From: Obscuribacter phosphatis_A
GTDB taxonomy: Bacteria > Cyanobacteriota > Vampirovibrionia > Obscuribacterales > Obscuribacteraceae
Direction: 5' to 3'
Assembly (NCBI GenBank): GCA_017303615.1
Contig: JAFLCK010000020.1
Span: 1-64,000, forward strand
DNA length: 64,000 nt
Made by a program: the position numbers and the translations under genes. The number at the start of each line of letters is the position of its first letter. The first letter of the stretch is position 1. Under the pieces are notes generated by a model. That model made no database searches and was not told the DNA's origin. It saw only the letters and a program-made list of their open reading frames with translations. Shown here in pieces: positions 61,124 to 64,000 of the stretch.

Positions 61124-62225
61124 CAGTCTGCTCTTTCAGGCACTGCCAGAATTTCTTAGCCCCCTCGGCATTCAAGTGCACCGAGTCTTCAAAATCGCTG
61201 TCTTGAAAATCTTTGCCGGGCGGAAATTCATATAAAGCAACTTTTCTAGCTTGAGTAAGCGAGCGCAGTCGTTGCCAGAATTGTTCTTGAAAGGCTCCAG
61301 GCAAGAGACCGGCGTTCCCACTAGAAACCGGCATAAACACCACTTTTGCCTCTATGCCGGAGCCGGCGCAAAGGTCGAGCAAACTTTCAAAAGACTGCAT
61401 CTCTCTATCAAGTTTGGCACTGTCAATCGGCAAATAACGTTTTCGATAAGCCACCAGATCAGACTGCATATCGTTACGAAATCGTCTCTTCATCAGACGA
61501 TCACGCTTCTCTTCGGCAAAATTGAATTGCACCAGACGGTCAAATTCTAGTTTTTGCAGATCGCCATCTGCCTGCAATTGAGGCGGTCTGTGCAGTATCT
61601 GACAGGCATAATAAAGAAAGACTGTCTTCAACTCTTCATGATGTTCCAAAAGATAATTGCCGGCAAAACCAGGCAGATATCTTGTCAGCGGTGTTGAACG
61701 TCCATCAAAAAAGACACTGACATGCGAGCCTGCTCCATCAAGCCGAAAATTGTCTATAAAATCACGGAAGCCGACAAATATATAGACCGATTTAGGACAA
61801 CGTCCAACCTCTAAAAGCTCTGCCAATAGCCGCTTATAATCGCTGACCAGAAGTCCTGATAAGGCAAGGTTATAGGTGACAATTTTGTCTTGAGCAATCT
61901 TCTCGTCAAAAGTGCGGGCAAATCGATAGTCTTCCAGTTGGTGCGGAGAGTCGCTGTCTGTGCCGGTATCAGCCCGGCGGGTGGCACATAACAACAAGGA
62001 CGAACCTAGAAACAGTCGCTTTGGCTCGCTGGCAACCGCCTCATCAAACTTCTTTCTAATATACTCCTGTTCGCCTAAAGCAGCGCCTCTGACGATGAAA
62101 TAGCGCAGCGGCGCGATTTGATTGATCAATAAAATAGTGGCAAAAAGAAGAACGGTTGTTAGTATCGCCGTACTGCTCAAGACACGTATAATTAGCTTCG
62201 TCGTCGTCTCTAAAGAGTGATTCAT
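61110..62225 (-). CDS. AlgX/DltD-like membrane-anchored protein (second copy)
   Basis: About 371 residues. The TM helix is at about 15-38, followed by an extracytoplasmic domain with LFLGSSLLL (LGSS near 73-76), VYIFVGFRDFIDNF in the middle and FEDSVHLNAEGAKKFW near the C-terminus. It matches the 56.6 kb protein in these landmarks and in the preceding DLVAYRKRYLPID-like segment (YRSRYLPLN there). Start at ATG 62225; TTG 62231 is in frame. Its end overlaps the mutase gene by 14 bases, tail to tail. Confidence 0.75.
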   Translation of the reverse strand: MNHSLETTTKLIIRVLSSTAILTTVLLFATILLINQIAPLRYFIVRGAALGEQEYIRKKFDEAVASEPKRLFLGSSLLLCATRRADTGTDSDSPHQLEDYRFARTFDEKIAQDKIVTYNLALSGLLVSDYKRLLAELLEVGRCPKSVYIFVGFRDFIDNFRLDGAGSHVSVFFDGRSTPLTRYLPGFAGNYLLEHHEELKTVFLYYACQILHRPPQLQADGDLQKLEFDRLVQFNFAEEKRDRLMKRRFRNDMQSDLVAYRKRYLPIDSAKLDREMQSFESLLDLCAGSGIEAKVVFMPVSSGNAGLLPGAFQEQFWQRLRSLTQARKVALYEFPPGKDFQDSDFEDSVHLNAEGAKKFWQCLKEQTAISR

Positions 62226-62358
62226 TTCCAAAGTCGCATCGGCGAAGTTTCATTCAACCGAAATAAGAGACAACCAAAACGCCCTACAGCACTGCCTTTT
62301 GGGCGACTGAAACAGTCTAGCACTCCAGTCTAACTCTAGGGCTGAAAAGAATCACAAA

Positions 62359-63939
62359 ATGACTACAAGTGAAAACCGAAACAAAATGCTCTCGGCTGTG
62401 GCATTGTTCTTGGCGGTCTACAGCGCTTTCGGCATCAATCTCTCAAAAATTGGCGTCTATCTAGATGAATGGATCAGTTTCGGCAAACTGCATTTTATGG
62501 ATCACAGTCTTGCCAATTTGATCTATTCATACTTGCTCGATGCCAAGGTTATTGTCAGGCCGCTTGAGGCTCTGCACTATCCAGTGCTCTTCTATTTCTT
62601 CGGCATCAATCCCTTTCCCTATCATTTAGTCAATACAGTTAGCGAGTATCTGGCCGCTCTCTTTTTCTTTCTCTTCCTAGAAAAGTTGAGCAAGAACAGC
62701 TCATTGGCGCTGGCGGCAGCCCTGCTCTATCTGCTCATGCCCAACCACGACGCCACCCACTATTCCATTGTCGCTTCTTCAATTGCCGTGGCGGCAGCCT
62801 TTCTCACCCTCTCACTCTATCTCTTTGCCTTCAGTTTTGAACGCCATAAAAGTCTCTTTCTGAGTTTGGCGGCAGTCTCTTTTGCTTGCAGCATCTATCA
62901 CTACGAATTTGCCTTGCCTTTCTTAGCCCTCTTTCCTCTGGTTAGCCTTTATAAAAATCAGACAGGCTCTATTAGAGATAGGCTGATCAAAGTTTTGATC
63001 GAGAACCTCCCCTTTCTTTTTGTGGCACTATCAATGGTGCTATTTCGCACGAAATTTCTACCGACAATTCAAAAAGGTTTGAGCTATTCTGTTGTCTGCG
63101 ACAGCTCCCATTTCTTTGATGTAATTGCTCAGGGACTAGCCGTCAACTTTGCCCCCGCAGCCCAAGCCTTTTACTGGTCCTTACTAAGCCAGCCAAACTC
63201 TATGGGCTTAGCCGGCTATATCTGGCTTTTCGCCACATTATTAGTCTCTTTCAAATTAATGGCTAAAGCAGAGGCGGGCGACAAAAAAACAACAGCCCTT
63301 GCTTTATTTGGGTTGGGTCTCTTGCTTGTCCCCATTTCTTACACCATATATGGTTTCAGCCCCGAACACATGCCCGTGCTCGAAACCGGCATGAACAGAG
63401 TCAATGCCGGTGCCGCTCTGGGCGTTTCATTAGTTTTGTCCTCAGCCGTTTATCTTTTCGCCTCAGTCTTTGGCAATCTATCAAAGAAAGTCTTTGCCGC
63501 TCTCATTAGCCTTTTGGTCGCCGCCTTTATACTAATCGACTGGCAGTTTGCCACACCTTGGATAGTTTCCTGGCAAGCCCAAAAACAAATTCAACAAGCT
63601 ATAAAAAACAATGCCGCCAAGTTTGAGGGCGGCGACGGTATCTTATTGGTTGGTATCGGCCGCTTTATCAGATGGGCGCCGGTATTAGACGGCACCTGGG
63701 ACTTTCAAAATTCAGTCCGCATTATTCTCGAAAATCCAAAGATAAATGCCACTGTCTTGTCAGATCGCATTAAGGCAGGCAATGAAGGGCTGATAGACAG
63801 CTTCGGCAATCTCACCCTGACAGAGCTTAAGTACGATAGGCTCTGGCTCTTCTTTTGTCAAAAGGGTCTGCTTTTAAAAGTACAAAGCAAAGCCGAACTA
63901 GAAGAAAAGCTCAGAGAAAACGGCGTTGAAATCAAATAA
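62359..63939 (+). CDS. Polytopic membrane protein, GT-C glycosyltransferase-like
   Basis: A 526-residue protein with about ten to twelve TM helices up to residue 395 and a soluble C-terminal part of about 130 residues. An early external loop has YLDEW (34-38), the acidic pair placed as in GT-C transferases that use lipid-linked sugars. ALLYLLMPNHDATHYSIVAS and YHYEFALPFLALFPLVSLY follow. No characterised subfamily is recognised. In this neighbourhood it most likely adds sugars to an exported glycan. Confidence 0.65.
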   Translation: MTTSENRNKMLSAVALFLAVYSAFGINLSKIGVYLDEWISFGKLHFMDHSLANLIYSYLLDAKVIVRPLEALHYPVLFYFFGINPFPYHLVNTVSEYLAALFFFLFLEKLSKNSSLALAAALLYLLMPNHDATHYSIVASSIAVAAAFLTLSLYLFAFSFERHKSLFLSLAAVSFACSIYHYEFALPFLALFPLVSLYKNQTGSIRDRLIKVLIENLPFLFVALSMVLFRTKFLPTIQKGLSYSVVCDSSHFFDVIAQGLAVNFAPAAQAFYWSLLSQPNSMGLAGYIWLFATLLVSFKLMAKAEAGDKKTTALALFGLGLLLVPISYTIYGFSPEHMPVLETGMNRVNAGAALGVSLVLSSAVYLFASVFGNLSKKVFAALISLLVAAFILIDWQFATPWIVSWQAQKQIQQAIKNNAAKFEGGDGILLVGIGRFIRWAPVLDGTWDFQNSVRIILENPKINATVLSDRIKAGNEGLIDSFGNLTLTELKYDRLWLFFCQKGLLLKVQSKAELEEKLRENGVEIK

Positions 63940-63964
63940 AGACCGGTCTAGAGATAATTTCAGC

Positions 63965-64000
63965 CTAGAGATTGCGTTCTGACTCGGCAAACTGCGCCAG
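63965..64000 (-). CDS. Possible 3' end of a gene continuing past the right edge
   Basis: The minus strand reads LAQFAESERNL then TAG (63965-63967), with the frame open to the edge. Only 11 codons are visible, so this is no more than a possibility. Confidence 0.25.
   Translation of the reverse strand: MAQFAESERNL

Overview
The window looks like a chromosomal segment of a free-living Gram-negative-type bacterium with roughly balanced base composition. My best guess is a non-photosynthetic relative of Cyanobacteria (Vampirovibrionia/'Melainabacteria', Obscuribacterales-like). This is inferred from the general flavour of the genes: many TPR proteins, a zinc-ribbon Ser/Thr kinase, B12-dependent ribonucleotide reductase, separate-subunit glycyl-tRNA synthetase, and many low-complexity proteins. 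I could not test it by a search. No phage, plasmid or CRISPR locus is visible. The only mobile-element trace is a dead IS6-type transposase fragment near 5.2-5.6 kb. Standard code is used, TAG is a normal stop, and TTG/GTG starts with good Shine-Dalgarno sequences are frequent.

Layout. 0-2.4 kb: clpS-clpA (minus), both with unusual repetitive insertions. 2.4-6.6 kb: EamA transporter behind a terminator-like leader hairpin, a small protein, a secreted TPR protein, an IS6 scar with a second decayed gene, and a Sel1-repeat protein. 6.6-12.6 kb: repeat-bearing alpha/beta hydrolase, zinc-ribbon/kinase/TPR protein and two unknowns. 12.5-19.2 kb: four-module MshEN-like protein, tRNA-Glu, a YhcC-like radical SAM gene broken by one TAG, ROK sugar kinase, NAGPA-type glycosidase, glyQ. 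19.2-25 kb: disordered protein, then the moxR/DUF58/transglutaminase operon. 25-32.3 kb: winged-helix AAA ATPase, short ComEC, 854-residue orphan, TPR protein.

32.3-39.4 kb: nrdJ-dcd (dNTP supply), LuxR-type regulator, ferredoxin-NADP reductase-like flavoprotein, aldo/keto reductase, His-rich membrane protein, coiled-coil protein. 39.4-42.1 kb: hutI and a degenerate PD-(D/E)XK-like protein. 42.1-46.8 kb: xseA-xseB followed by a TPR-AAA ATPase and a TPR membrane protein. 46.9-52.4 kb: repeat-rich C39-like peptidase, rplI, rlmD-GNAT pair, exported unknown. 52.4-64 kb: SbcD-like nuclease, then a surface-glycan region with an MBOAT O-acyltransferase, three SGNH/AlgX-like proteins, a lipoprotein, an ABC-2 polysaccharide export permease, a phosphomannomutase/phosphoglucomutase and a GT-C-like membrane protein.

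Themes. (1) Short tandem repeats are scattered through the window. Inside genes the periods I could read are multiples of three (12, 18, 24/48 bases), giving flexible linkers; between genes other periods occur. (2) Several proteins without signal peptides share a design of a long hydrophilic disordered N-terminus before a globular domain. (3) The 53.8-63.9 kb region plausibly builds, O-acylates and exports a cell-surface polysaccharide. The most unusual points are the ClpS/ClpA insertions, the four-MshEN protein, the ComEC without a nuclease domain, the XseAB-linked AAA operon with a nearby nuclease-like gene and structured intergenic RNA, and the glycan cluster.
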